Source: Chryseobacterium senegalense (GTDB lineage: Bacteria > Bacteroidota > Bacteroidia > Flavobacteriales > Weeksellaceae). From it: 64,000 nt of DNA. The stretch lies in assembly GCA_001403755.1 (NCBI GenBank), contig CYUH01000015.1, positions 102,589-166,588 on the forward strand, written 5' to 3'. Both the position numbers and the translations under genes were made by a program. Below are positions 7,409 to 15,483 of this stretch, in pieces; within the stretch, counting starts at the first letter, position 1; every line of letters starts with the position of its first letter. A model generated the notes under the pieces. The model saw nothing but the letters and a program-made list of their open reading frames with translations, made no database searches and was not told the DNA's origin.

Positions 7409-8161
7409 CTACTCGGTGTCATAGCCAAAAATTGTATTGCAAGATTTACAAATTCTGTTTGGTTTTTTAAGTCCAGATTTAGTTCCTTGTTGTCCACAAA
7501 TTAAGCAAGGATGATTGTCGTCTGGTTGCTCAACAAAGTAACTTATGTAAACAGGAATTTTGAAAAAGTCAGAAAGTTGTTGTCTAATTTTTTCGCCTGC
7601 TAAGTTCAGTTTGCCTTTTTTGTAGTTTGTCAGTTCTTTATAAGCCTCTTTTTCAAAAAGCCCACTTTCAAGCCAGTTCAAATAAACTCTTTCGTGTTTT
7701 GTTTGCCAGTCCTCAAGTTTAATTTGTAAAGGTATTTTTGAATAAGGAACTTGTCCTAAACAGTTGTTGCAAATCAACTCGTCTGTGAATTGTAAAGAAC
7801 GTCCTTGCAATATATAAAAATCAGACTTGTCGCAAGTACAATTTTGGACATTGTCTACTTCAACAATAATGTCCATTTCTTTAATTGTCTTCGGTTTGCC
7901 TGCAAGCAATTTGTCAAACTTGGAAGTCCAATATTCTTTTATTTCCGCATTTTTAGACCAATGCCTATACGAAAAAAGGTCTCTAAAAATAATAGTTAGT
8001 TCTAAAACATTTTCGTTTCGTCTTAATTCTCGTGGTTCTGAAAAAATTAAATTTTGTCTGTAAAGTGTGTTCGATAAACCGATAAAATCTTCGCCTGTCA
8101 ACTTGTTGTCAGCAAGAGTTAAAAGAATTTTTGCAGGAATTGGTTTGTCTGTCATTGTCAA
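7409..8161 (-). CDS. Zn-ribbon-containing protein (DUF2310-like)
   Basis: 250 residues. Cysteine pairs are visible at NCTCDKS, ICNNC, and at the C-terminus CLICGQQG...ICKSCN, forming one or two zinc ribbons. The overall pattern resembles the DUF2310 family, described as Zn-ribbon, possibly nucleic-acid-binding proteins; I make this assignment from memory of the family style, so it is moderate. The start is tentative: M1 or M3 of MTMTDKP. Single-gene cassette between sites G and H. Confidence 0.6.
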   Translation of the reverse strand: MTMTDKPIPAKILLTLADNKLTGEDFIGLSNTLYRQNLIFSEPRELRRNENVLELTIIFRDLFSYRHWSKNAEIKEYWTSKFDKLLAGKPKTIKEMDIIVEVDNVQNCTCDKSDFYILQGRSLQFTDELICNNCLGQVPYSKIPLQIKLEDWQTKHERVYLNWLESGLFEKEAYKELTNYKKGKLNLAGEKIRQQLSDFFKIPVYISYFVEQPDDNHPCLICGQQGTKSGLKKPNRICKSCNTIFGYDTE

Positions 8162-8188
8162 GTTTATTGCGGTGTCGTTTTACAATTG

Positions 8189-8323
8189 CCACCAACGTTT
8201 CGGGGCTTTGCGATGGTGGGGCAATCGAAGCACAAATCTTCAATTTTGCAAAAATGTTCAATCGATGAACTGCCGTTGAACTTTGCAGTTTCGCCCCACT
8301 ATTGCAAAACCCATGTTGTAGGC
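8189..8323 (-). repeat. attC-like site H (short class)
   Basis: 135 bp. Left box GCCACCAAC, the complement of the right box of site G (GTTGGTGGC); right box GTTGTAGGC. Inner stem GGGGCTTTGCGATGGTGGGG with CCCCACTATTGCAAAACCC. Close sequence relative of site G. Confidence 0.8.
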
Positions 8324-8331
8324 AGTGCTTT

Positions 8332-9462
8332 TTATTCGGTTATAAATTGCTCGTAACTATCAAGTTTGGCTTTGTCAATTTGATAATTTCCATTTTCGTC
8401 TTTACAAATAATAACGCTGTCAAAACCAAGTTCATTCATTTTTTCGATTGTTAAAAGCTCTCCTTCCTTTACTTGAAAAACTTTGCGCAACAACCAATCA
8501 GAAAGTGCTTTGTTGGGATTTGTCATTAGTGCTTTTGAATTGTCTTGGCAAACTTTTGCTGAAAATATTTCTCCAGTTGGAATTTTCAATTCAAACAATT
8601 TATCTCTTTCAGGAAAAAAGTTTGGAAACTGTCTATGTATTTCGGCTGGAATTGGAATATAAACTTCTCCAAAATCACGTTTTCTACCACCAGCATTCCA
8701 TTGGTTCAAACCGCTTTTTTCAAATACAAATTTTTCTTTGTTTTGAAATCCGTAAAGTGGTAAAATCACAAAATTTACACCTCGTACAAACTTGTCTGTT
8801 GCTGACTTTAGATTTTTATCTTCAAAAAGCTCAAGTAATAAATTGTATGGGTCTTCCAAAATTTCAATTGGAAGTCTGAATGCATTTTGGGGAATGTAGA
8901 ATTTTCTAAAAAGTGTGCTTTTGGAGTAATTGAAACTATAAAAATTCTTACCATCCTCAAATTGTAAACTTGCATTGTTTTGTTTAACAGAGTGAATGTT
9001 TTTGATGTCAATTTTATCATAATCAGTTTCAAAAAGCACAAGTTCATTGTTTTTTCGAGCAACAATATGATAAAGTGAACTTTCAATATTGTACAAACGA
9101 TTTGCTAAATCAATTCTTTCATTTCTAAATTCCGCCAATTTATGTGCCAAATCTTTACCTTGAAAATCTGCCAAAACTCTTGAAAGTGAGTTGAACTCGG
9201 CAACTTTTTCAGTACTATTATTTGAGTTGCAGACAAAAGTTTTCAAACCAACTCCCATAGAATTGTAGTTTGCATCAAAAGCAGTATCAGAACGAGAAAG
9301 ATTTCCCGCATCAAAACTTCTACAGAAAATGTTTTCAGCAACCCGATAGTTTATGAATGGTATTGCACTTTCACTGAACAAACCCGAAAGCTTTGAAACT
9401 GCTGAAAGCAGTTTCAAATAATTTCCGTTTTTTTCTATGTCAATTTCTGCAAACGATTTCAT
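8332..9462 (-). CDS. Putative type II restriction endonuclease (NgoFVII-like, B3 domain)
   Basis: 376 residues. It overlaps the DNA cytosine methyltransferase by 4 bp and lies in the same cassette, the layout of a restriction-modification pair. The C-terminal third (NQWNAGGRKRDFGEVYIPIP, then FFPERDKLFELKIPTGEIF) resembles the plant-B3-like DNA-recognition domain of NgoFVII-type endonucleases. The N-terminal half is not clearly assignable to a nuclease fold by eye. It would cut DNA at the sequence protected by the partner methylase; the site is unknown. Confidence 0.65.
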   Translation of the reverse strand: MKSFAEIDIEKNGNYLKLLSAVSKLSGLFSESAIPFINYRVAENIFCRSFDAGNLSRSDTAFDANYNSMGVGLKTFVCNSNNSTEKVAEFNSLSRVLADFQGKDLAHKLAEFRNERIDLANRLYNIESSLYHIVARKNNELVLFETDYDKIDIKNIHSVKQNNASLQFEDGKNFYSFNYSKSTLFRKFYIPQNAFRLPIEILEDPYNLLLELFEDKNLKSATDKFVRGVNFVILPLYGFQNKEKFVFEKSGLNQWNAGGRKRDFGEVYIPIPAEIHRQFPNFFPERDKLFELKIPTGEIFSAKVCQDNSKALMTNPNKALSDWLLRKVFQVKEGELLTIEKMNELGFDSVIICKDENGNYQIDKAKLDSYEQFITE

Positions 9463-10685
9463 AAAACTTCAATGATTTGATTTGCAATTCTTTCAATTAA
9501 TGTTGTCGTTACAGAGTTTCCAGCTTGCATATAAAGTTTACTATTTGCAAGTTTTGGAATAATATATTTCTCAATCGGATAACCTTGGAAAGCAAAACAT
9601 TCTTTTGGAGTTAGTTTCCTAATTCCAAAATCATCTTTTATTAACGGAACATTATGTCCACCTGAACCCATATTTGCAGTTAAAGTAGGACACAGATTAC
9701 TTTTATTTTCTCTTGCATAAACTCTTCTCCATTGATAAACTGTATCTTTTGAAATCATTGTTTTTGCAAGTTCAGGATAATATTGATGGTCTTTTTTGTA
9801 ATAAAAAATATCATCTTGCTTTTCTTTATCTAAAAAGTCGTGAATTGTTTTTGTTAATTTGATTGGTTTAGGAAACTCGAATTTTGAATAATTTTTCACT
9901 TGTTTTGGATCAAATGCAACAATAAAAATTCGCTCACGATTTTGCGGAACATTTGCGTGAGTTGCTGAATTTAAAACTTTTGCAAAAGTTTTATAACCTA
10001 ATTTTTGTTCGAGTGTTTCAATAATTGTTTTAAATGTATTTCCATTGTCGTGAGAAACAAGATTTTTCACATTTTCTAAAAAAACAACCTTTGGTTTGTG
10101 TTTTTCTACAATTTGCTCAATGTCAAAAAATAAAGTTCCTCTTGTGTCAGCAAAACCTTTCTGATAACCAGCAATTGAAAATGCTTGGCAAGGAAAACCA
10201 GCACACAAAATGTCAAATTTTTCAGGAATATAGTTTTTGTTTCGCTCTTTTGTTATGTCGCCAAATGGAACTTCTCCAAAATTTTCTCGATAAGTTTTTT
10301 GTGCTTCATTATTCCATTCGCTTGTAAAAACACACTTTCCACCGACATTTTGTAATGCTAATCTAAATCCTCCAATTCCTGCAAATAAATCAATGAATTT
10401 AAAGCTATAATTTTCTGGAGTTGGAAACGGGACGTTTTCAACTTCAAATAAAAGTTGTTGTAATGCATCTTCTGCAACAATCGGTAATTCAGTTTCCTCT
10501 TGTTTATATTCGACGAAATTTTTTAGAGTTGAAATTGCATCTTTTTCGTAATGCTTTTTTACGCCATTTCTATAGTTATGCAGATAATGTGTCAAAACGG
10601 CTTTGTCTTCAATGCCTTCAACAAGTCTAATTTGATAGCTTTTGCCGTCAAATTCATTAATACTTATTGTCTGTTTTAAACTCAT
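9459..10685 (-). CDS. DNA (cytosine-5-)-methyltransferase
   Basis: 408 residues. C5-methylase motifs in order: I FIDLFAGIGGFRLAL (about residue 98), IV GFPCQAFSIAG with the catalytic Cys, VI LENVKNL, VIII (QNRERIFIVAF), and IX/X near the C-terminus (RKLTPKECFAFQGYP; MQAGNSVTTTLI). It methylates cytosine in a specific duplex sequence and protects host DNA from the downstream endonuclease. An N-terminal region of about 95 residues precedes motif I and is unassigned. First gene of a two-gene cassette between sites H and I; start at the ATG 89 bp from site I. Confidence 0.92.
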   Translation of the reverse strand: MSLKQTISINEFDGKSYQIRLVEGIEDKAVLTHYLHNYRNGVKKHYEKDAISTLKNFVEYKQEETELPIVAEDALQQLLFEVENVPFPTPENYSFKFIDLFAGIGGFRLALQNVGGKCVFTSEWNNEAQKTYRENFGEVPFGDITKERNKNYIPEKFDILCAGFPCQAFSIAGYQKGFADTRGTLFFDIEQIVEKHKPKVVFLENVKNLVSHDNGNTFKTIIETLEQKLGYKTFAKVLNSATHANVPQNRERIFIVAFDPKQVKNYSKFEFPKPIKLTKTIHDFLDKEKQDDIFYYKKDHQYYPELAKTMISKDTVYQWRRVYARENKSNLCPTLTANMGSGGHNVPLIKDDFGIRKLTPKECFAFQGYPIEKYIIPKLANSKLYMQAGNSVTTTLIERIANQIIEVL

Positions 10686-10773
10686 TTATTTTGTCTGTTA
10701 AAATTTGAGTGCAAGTTACAAAAAAATGGTTAAATTTTAAGCGGTCGAGTTTATACGCAATTTTGGTCGCATT

Positions 10774-10970
10774 GCCTACAACGGAAAAAGTATTTGCGAA
10801 GAGCGGGCTACTTTGCAGACTATTTGAAAGGAAAACCGACCTGAGCAAAATGCTTTTTCAGATTTCTAAATTAAGAAAAAAAGAAATATGAAAAGCATTT
10901 TTGCGGATATTGCTAACTGAATTCTCAAAGACAATATTCACCCCGCTTTTTGCAAATACAATGTTATACG
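10774..10970 (-). repeat. attC-like site I
   Basis: Left box GCCTACAAC (matches right box of site H), right box GTTATACG. Inner stem GTATTTGCGAAGAGCGGG with CCCCGCTTTTTGCAAATAC. Loop hairpin AAATGCTTTTCA-type with ATGAAAAGCATTT. Confidence 0.8.
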
Positions 10971-10980
10971 ACGGCTTTAT

Positions 10981-11538
10981 TTAGCGTCCAATTTTAAAAT
11001 GTCGCCAAACAGCAATAACATTTGTATCTGCATGATGTTCTTTTGGATTGTTTTCCAATAGTTTTTCCTGTATATTTTTAGCTTTTTCTAGATTGTCAAT
11101 CAATCCTTTATTATTTAATTCTGTAGGTAAAAATGATTCATCAAAACCTCCACAATTACTTAAAGCACTGATTGCAAAATCTTGATCTAATAAATCATAA
11201 CCAATAAATTCATAATCTTCAACTATTAAATTTGAACATTCCTCATTTGGTTCAATTTCAACAGCTAGAAGATTAAATTTATTTTTTGTTGAAATTTTCC
11301 TTAGAATGTACTCAATATTATTGTAAAATCCGGTTTGTACTAAATCAACAACGTGAATATTATTCCAATCTTCTTCATTGTCATAATCTGGCTCTATCAA
11401 ATCTTCATTTAGCATTCCATCAAGTGAAACTAATTCGTCCAGTTGATAAATTTTTGACCAATCTTTGTATTTTTCCCACGAAAAATTGTCAAAATTATTT
11501 TCGTCAAATTTTCCTCTTGCAGCGAAAAGTAAATTCAT
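10981..11538 (-). CDS. Hypothetical acidic cassette protein
   Basis: 185 residues from ATG at 11538 (MNLLFAARGKFDENNFDNFS); an apparent upstream extension lies inside site J and is rejected. The protein is acidic, without cysteine clusters, signal peptide or membrane segments. A repeated style of short helices (LIEPDYDNEEDWNNIHVVDL; VEDYEFIGYDLLDQDFAISAL) suggests an immunity-type or SMI1/barnase-inhibitor-like fold, but I cannot assign a family. Stop 10 bp from the outer box of site I. Confidence 0.6.
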   Translation of the reverse strand: MNLLFAARGKFDENNFDNFSWEKYKDWSKIYQLDELVSLDGMLNEDLIEPDYDNEEDWNNIHVVDLVQTGFYNNIEYILRKISTKNKFNLLAVEIEPNEECSNLIVEDYEFIGYDLLDQDFAISALSNCGGFDESFLPTELNNKGLIDNLEKAKNIQEKLLENNPKEHHADTNVIAVWRHFKIGR

Positions 11539-11561
11539 CTGTGATTGTTTGTATAAGCTGT

Positions 11562-11760
11562 CGTATAACGGGAAAGGGCTTTGCGAGGTGCGGGCTACTG
11601 CAACCGGAAGTGGAGAGGATAACCGAACGCTAGCAAAAACTTTTTCCATTTTTTAAAATTACGAAAAAACTAAAAAATGGAAAAGTTGTTTGCGGGTATT
11701 TTCTACAAATTTTCTGAGATTTACTTCAACCCCGCATCTTGCAAAACCCATGTTATCTGC
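11562..11760 (-). repeat. attC-like site J
   Basis: Left box CGTATAAC, right box GTTATCTGC. Inner stem GGGCTTTGCGAGGTGCGGG with CCCGCATCTTGCAAAACCC. Loop hairpin AACTTTTTCCATTTTTTA with TAAAAAATGGAAAAGTT. Confidence 0.8.
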
Positions 11761-11769
11761 AGGCATTTT

Positions 11770-12099
11770 TTAGTGTGTTGAAGATTTAGAGAAAAAGTTC
11801 ATAACAAAAACACCTGCAACAATCAAAATAATTCCAATAATTGCTGCTAAATCCAAAGATTGTTTAAAGATAATTACTGAAATCAATGCAGTTAAGACAA
11901 TTCCTAAACCTCCCCAAATCGCATAAGCAATTCCTAAAGGTATTGATTTTAATGCTTGAGAAAGGAAGAAAAAGCAAGCAATATATGCTATTATTGTTAT
12001 TGTCGTGGGTAAAAGTTTTGAAAATCCGTCAGATGCTTTCATAAAACTTGAACCTAAAACTTCAAGAACAATCGCTAATGCTAAATATAAATATTTCAT
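11770..12099 (-). CDS. Small multidrug resistance (SMR) efflux transporter
   Basis: 109 residues with four hydrophobic helices, the normal SMR length. The essential membrane-embedded Glu is at about position 14 (LALAIVLEVLGSSFMKASDG), and the family signature GIAYAIWGGLGIVLTA lies in helix 3. Such dimeric antiporters exchange protons for lipophilic cations such as quaternary ammonium compounds, or guanidinium in some branches; the sequence is nearer the EmrE/Qac type than the Gdx type by its WGGLG motif, but substrate is not certain. SMR genes (qac) are classical integron cassettes, which fits the attC-like flanks J and K. Confidence 0.88.
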   Translation of the reverse strand: MKYLYLALAIVLEVLGSSFMKASDGFSKLLPTTITIIAYIACFFFLSQALKSIPLGIAYAIWGGLGIVLTALISVIIFKQSLDLAAIIGIILIVAGVFVMNFFSKSSTH

Positions 12100-12199
12100 T
12101 GTTTGTTATTACTTTTTGTTAAGATAAAATTACTATAATTTAAATTCTTAGATAGTTTTTTTGTGAAATTCCTTCTATGAAATGGGTTTGGATATGCTT

Positions 12200-12396
12200 G
12201 CAGATAACAGAAAAAGTATTGGCGAAGAACGGGCTACTTTGCACACAATTTCAAAGGGAAACCGACTTTGAGCAAAAATTTTTTCCTTTTGCTAATATAC
12301 GAGAAAAAGTAAAAGGAAAAATTTTTTGCGGATATTGCTAACTGAGTTCTCAAAGACAGTATTCACCCCGTTTTTTGCCAATACACTGTTATCTGT
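12200..12396 (-). repeat. attC-like site K
   Basis: Left box GCAGATAAC (matches the right box of site J), right box GTTATCTGT. Inner stem GTATTGGCGAAGAACGGG with CCCCGTTTTTTGCCAATAC. Loop hairpin AAATTTTTTCCTTTT with AAAAGGAAAAATTTT. It is the site nearest the island. Confidence 0.8.
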
Positions 12397-12403
12397 AGTT
12401 GCT

Positions 12404-13078
12404 TTATTCATCGAGGTTTTTTGCAATTCTAAATCCAAGATCATCTATTTTAAACGATTTTGGGTGGCTCCTTCTTCGGTTTGTTGCCATTACACTTCTT
12501 TCTTCATCATTCCAACCGCCTCCGCAAAAAATTCTGTATGTTCCATAAACAGTTTCATCATAAACATCTGAACACCATTCCCAAATATTTCCTAACATAT
12601 CGTAAATCCCCCAATTATTTGGCTTTTTTAGTCCAACTTCGTGCGTTTTCTTTTCAGAATTGTTTTTATACCACGCAATTTCTTCCAATTCTCCATACCG
12701 AATTGCATTGTTTCCTGCTTTGCAAGAAAATACCCATTCTGCTTCAGTAGGTAATCTAAAACCTTTTTTTGTTCTGTCAAAAACAACATCGGTTTCAGAA
12801 AAAATATAGCAGTTTTCTAAATTATATATTTCAGATAACTTGTTGCAAAAATTTACGGCATCAATCCAGGAAACATTTTCAACGGGTAAATTTTCACCAA
12901 TGAATTCACTCGGATTTTCATTAACAACTTCTGTATAAATTTTTTGTGTTACAGGAAATTTGCTGATTGAGAAAGACTGAATTTTTGTCTTCCATTTTTG
13001 CTTAATTCTGTCATCTCTTAATTCAATTTCACCATCTGGGATTGTTACAAAATATTTATCTAAATCTATGATATTCAT
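12404..13078 (-). CDS. Formylglycine-generating-enzyme (SUMF1/FGE-sulfatase) domain protein
   Basis: 224 residues from ATG at 13078 (MNIIDLDKYF). Typical SUMF1 features: FSISKFPVTQKIYTEVV, LPVENVSWIDAVNFCNKLS, GFRLPTEAEWVFSCKAG, GIYDMLGNIWEWCSD, then GGGWNDEERS and GFRIAKN at the end. Family members convert Cys to formylglycine in sulfatases or act as binding domains; the usual paired redox cysteines of true FGE are not evident, so catalysis is uncertain. It is the first cassette of the array; its leader runs directly into the island repeat at 13109-13125, so its expression may now depend on the island end. Confidence 0.82.
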   Translation of the reverse strand: MNIIDLDKYFVTIPDGEIELRDDRIKQKWKTKIQSFSISKFPVTQKIYTEVVNENPSEFIGENLPVENVSWIDAVNFCNKLSEIYNLENCYIFSETDVVFDRTKKGFRLPTEAEWVFSCKAGNNAIRYGELEEIAWYKNNSEKKTHEVGLKKPNNWGIYDMLGNIWEWCSDVYDETVYGTYRIFCGGGWNDEERSVMATNRRRSHPKSFKIDDLGFRIAKNLDE

Positions 13079-13108
13079 TTCTTTACACAAAGTTGGTTTG
13101 CAATTACA

Positions 13109-13125
13109 GATAACACTCAAATATA
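13109..13125. other. Left attachment repeat (attL) of the integrative island
   Basis: GATAACACTCAAATATA, repeated exactly at 42010-42026. On the minus strand it reads into GTTATCTGTAATTGC, which is the outer box of the first cassette (compare GTTATCTGTAGTTGC at site K). Island integration and cassette integration therefore share this position. Confidence 0.75.
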
Positions 13126-13182
13126 AGAACCTTGTTTGGAGATGCCTTTAAATAGGGTACTTCGTTACTTTTTCAATCAAGT

Positions 13183-13206
13183 AAGTACAACATAAGTACA
13201 ACATTT
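13183..13206 (+). repeat. Tandem AAGTACAACAT repeats near attL
   Basis: Two perfect 11-bp copies at 13183-13193 and 13194-13204. The core GTACAACATTT recurs in the same orientation at 41880-41890 near the right end, next to GTTCAACA. This placement fits arm-type binding sites of a tyrosine recombinase. Confidence 0.45.
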
Positions 13207-13763
13207 TAATATTGATCTATATAACTGTAGATTCCTTTCTTTTGCGTTCTTGCTAATGTATTAATTATTTGGAAATTAGGCAATAGAGTGCAAAAATAAG
13301 AATTACTTGCTTTTGCCCATCCGTTTTGAATTAATAATTCATTGAGGCATTCGCCGGAAGGCAGAATGACAAAGGCCAGCTGGCGGAGCCAGAAGTCTAA
13401 TTGATTCTTATTTTCTGTTAAAAGTGTTACCCTTGTTCCTGGTGGTGATACTTGCAAAACATAGTCTAAACTAAGCAATCCCATTTCCTTTAATAGCGAA
13501 GCTGGAATGTGGCTTTTCGCTTCATCCTCTCTCATTTTTCGACTAAAATGCACTTCTGGGGCATCCAAGCCATAAAGGCGGATTTCTTTGCGTTCCTGAC
13601 CAAATTCTTCTTTCACAATTAAAGTATCACCATCCAGAACCTTTTCCACGATCCAAAAAGTCTCTGTTTGTATTCCAGGAATTCTGAAATATTTTGCTGA
13701 TGGAAGTTCAGTGTTTGCTTTTTGATTAGGAGCGTTTTCGGGGGTTGTTTCATTGTATTGCAT
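13206..13763 (-). CDS. Staphylococcal-nuclease-like (SNase) protein
   Basis: 185 residues. SNase motifs: VLDGDTLIV, EIRLYGLDAPEVHF (catalytic Arg and Asp region), a charged segment, then the late strand LLIQNGWAKAS and the helix KKGIYSY. It probably hydrolyses nucleic acid; there is no signal peptide, so it acts in the cytoplasm. It is the first island gene at the left end. A degraded homologue of its C-terminus and of the DNA just beyond it lies at 22090-22283. The other SNase of the island (27054-27542) is a distinct, exported type. Confidence 0.82.
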   Translation of the reverse strand: MQYNETTPENAPNQKANTELPSAKYFRIPGIQTETFWIVEKVLDGDTLIVKEEFGQERKEIRLYGLDAPEVHFSRKMREDEAKSHIPASLLKEMGLLSLDYVLQVSPPGTRVTLLTENKNQLDFWLRQLAFVILPSGECLNELLIQNGWAKASNSYFCTLLPNFQIINTLARTQKKGIYSYIDQY

Positions 13764-13871
13764 TGATTTACAGTATTTTATATATTGTTTATGTAAAGAT
13801 AATTCAAGAAATTTATAACTGTCTAGACAACAGTGTTTTTCTTCAAATTATCAATTGCAAAATTTAAAATC

Positions 13872-14675
13872 ATGGCAAGACAAAAAGGTCTTATGAAATA
13901 CGTCGGAACGATCGGCGATGTAAGACATTTCAAAATTAAAGGGCAAAATGGATTTTTTGCCGGAATGGTGGGCGGACCAACCGCTCAACAAGTAAAATCA
14001 GCTCCAGAGTTTGAGCGTACACGCGAAAACATGAACGAATTTGGAGGTTGCGCAATCGCCGGGAAATCGGTGCGAACCGCTTTATCTTCGTTAATGGGAA
14101 AATTCACGGATACGCAAGTAACCGGAAGATTAACTTCAATTATGAAGCGAATCAACCTAGAAGATGGAACCGAAGCGAGAGGTTATCGAAAAGTAGAAAT
14201 ATCAACACAAAGAAACTACCTTGTTGGTTTTGAGTTCAATAAGAACCAATCCATAAGTGGTATTTTCAACGCGCCTTATGATGTGAATCATGATGTGGAT
14301 AGAAATACTGCAGATTTCATCGTAGATGAATTTTTGCCTGCAGAATTGATATCTGCGCCAGCAGGATCAACTCACTTCCGCTTGCTTCACGCATTAGCCG
14401 TTGTAGCTGATTTTTCATACAATCCGATCACCGGAACTTACGAACCTGATGATAATGTAAACAACGAATTGAGCGTTGTTGCTTATTCGCCTTACATTTC
14501 TTTGAAAGAAAGTTACGCAGGTTCTACCATCAATGCAACCCTTCCGGGAGCTCCGGTTTTAGATACTGATGTATCAGTTCTTCAGTGTATCGGGATTGAA
14601 TTTTTCCAAGAAGTGAATGGCCAGTATTACCCATTCGCAACAGGTAACTGTCTCAAGATTGAGGAAGTTTTTTAG
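13872..14675 (+). CDS. Conserved island protein of unknown function
   Basis: 267 residues from ATG at 13872 (MARQKGLMKYVGTIGDVRHF). The N-terminus is Lys/Gly-rich (KIKGQNGFFAGMVGGPTAQQ) and looks like a nucleic-acid- or lattice-binding tail; the remainder is predicted beta-rich and hydrophilic with no cysteine motif and no signal peptide. The upstream in-frame extension (MFFFKLSIAKFK) lacks support. Followed by a strong terminator. It leads a module with a DUF5675 protein and two small membrane proteins. Not recognised. Confidence 0.75.
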   Translation: MARQKGLMKYVGTIGDVRHFKIKGQNGFFAGMVGGPTAQQVKSAPEFERTRENMNEFGGCAIAGKSVRTALSSLMGKFTDTQVTGRLTSIMKRINLEDGTEARGYRKVEISTQRNYLVGFEFNKNQSISGIFNAPYDVNHDVDRNTADFIVDEFLPAELISAPAGSTHFRLLHALAVVADFSYNPITGTYEPDDNVNNELSVVAYSPYISLKESYAGSTINATLPGAPVLDTDVSVLQCIGIEFFQEVNGQYYPFATGNCLKIEEVF

Positions 14676-14691
14676 GAAAAAAACCAGAAAG

Positions 14692-14720
14692 GGCTTCCCA
14701 AAATGGGAAGCCTTTTTTTT
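14692..14720 (+). terminator. Rho-independent terminator after the 267-residue gene
   Basis: GGCTTCCCA-AAA-TGGGAAGCC followed by eight T: perfect 9-bp stem with a 3-base loop. Confidence 0.9.
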
Positions 14721-14754
14721 ATCCAAAATTTCACCTTTTAAAAAATCATAAACA

Positions 14755-15207
14755 ATGAGTACAAAAATAGTTCGCGTAGCACAGGGAAAAGAAAGCACCC
14801 TTTCACACCTTTATATTGATGGGATTTTTCAGTGTTTTCTTTTGGAAGATAAGATTCGGCAGGTTAAGATTAAAAGTAAAACCGCGATTCCGGAAGGAAA
14901 ATTCCAGCTTCGGCTTAACACCTGGGGTGGAATGAATAAAACGTATGCTCAGAAATTGCCCTCTATTCATCAGGGAATGATTGAAATTGACGATTTACCA
15001 ACGTTTGATTCCGTGTACCTTCATATCGGCAACACTATCAATGAAACTGCAGGTTGCCCATTGGTCGGGCTTAGTTATATCAAAAAAGATGGTGATTATC
15101 AGGTAATGCAAAGCCGGGATGCTTACACGCAAGTTTATCCAAGACTTTTGACGAAGGCAAAAGGAAAAGATAATCAGATTGAAATTCAGAACAATTTTCA
15201 ATTTTAA
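14755..15207 (+). CDS. DUF5675-family protein
   Basis: 150 residues. Pattern of the DUF5675 family: LSHLYIDGIFQCFLLEDKIR, a segment with IPEGKFQLRLNTWGG, and the central YLHIGNTINETAGCPLVGLSY, whose HIGN...GCPLVG part has the look of an L,D-transpeptidase-type site (H and C spaced by about 12). DUF5675 genes often accompany phage or phage-like lysis functions, but the biochemical role is unknown. Here it stands first in a cluster with two small membrane proteins, so a cell-envelope role is a reasonable guess. Confidence 0.75.
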   Translation: MSTKIVRVAQGKESTLSHLYIDGIFQCFLLEDKIRQVKIKSKTAIPEGKFQLRLNTWGGMNKTYAQKLPSIHQGMIEIDDLPTFDSVYLHIGNTINETAGCPLVGLSYIKKDGDYQVMQSRDAYTQVYPRLLTKAKGKDNQIEIQNNFQF

Positions 15208-15219
15208 AACCCAAAAATC

Positions 15220-15483
15220 ATGGGAAATGAATTAACCTTAAGCGTATTGTTTGGATTCATTAGTAGCGTTCTTTTGGGGATTGTTGCCTATTTTATCAGG
15301 CAATTGCACTCTGATTTCCGAAAGATGGGCGAAAACCTAAGCGAAGTAAAAACCACAGGTCTTCTTATTCGTTCAGAATTTAAGAACGGACACGAGCTGC
15401 TGAATCAAAAGCTTGAATATTTAGAACAAAGAGTGAACAAAATCGAGTTAAACCAAATTAAAAATCAGGATCATGAAAAATAG
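15220..15483 (+). CDS. Small membrane protein with coiled coil (holin/spanin-like)
   Basis: 87 residues. One N-terminal transmembrane helix (LSVLFGFISSVLLGIVAYFI, about 6-25) followed by a heptad-rich helix (NQKLEYLEQRVNKIELNQIK). It begins 12 bp after the DUF5675 gene and overlaps the next gene by 11 bp, so the three are co-transcribed. The shape matches phage holin- or i-spanin-like accessory proteins, but there is no sequence signature that proves this. Confidence 0.65.
   Translation: MGNELTLSVLFGFISSVLLGIVAYFIRQLHSDFRKMGENLSEVKTTGLLIRSEFKNGHELLNQKLEYLEQRVNKIELNQIKNQDHEK

Noticed and set aside
11539..11649. N-terminal extension of the 185-residue cassette protein into site J
   Set aside because: Same reason: it overlaps the attC-like stem; ATG at 11538 is the plausible start.
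13109..13125. Island attachment inside a tRNA gene
   Set aside because: Neither flank shows a tRNA-like sequence; the repeat coincides with a cassette box instead.
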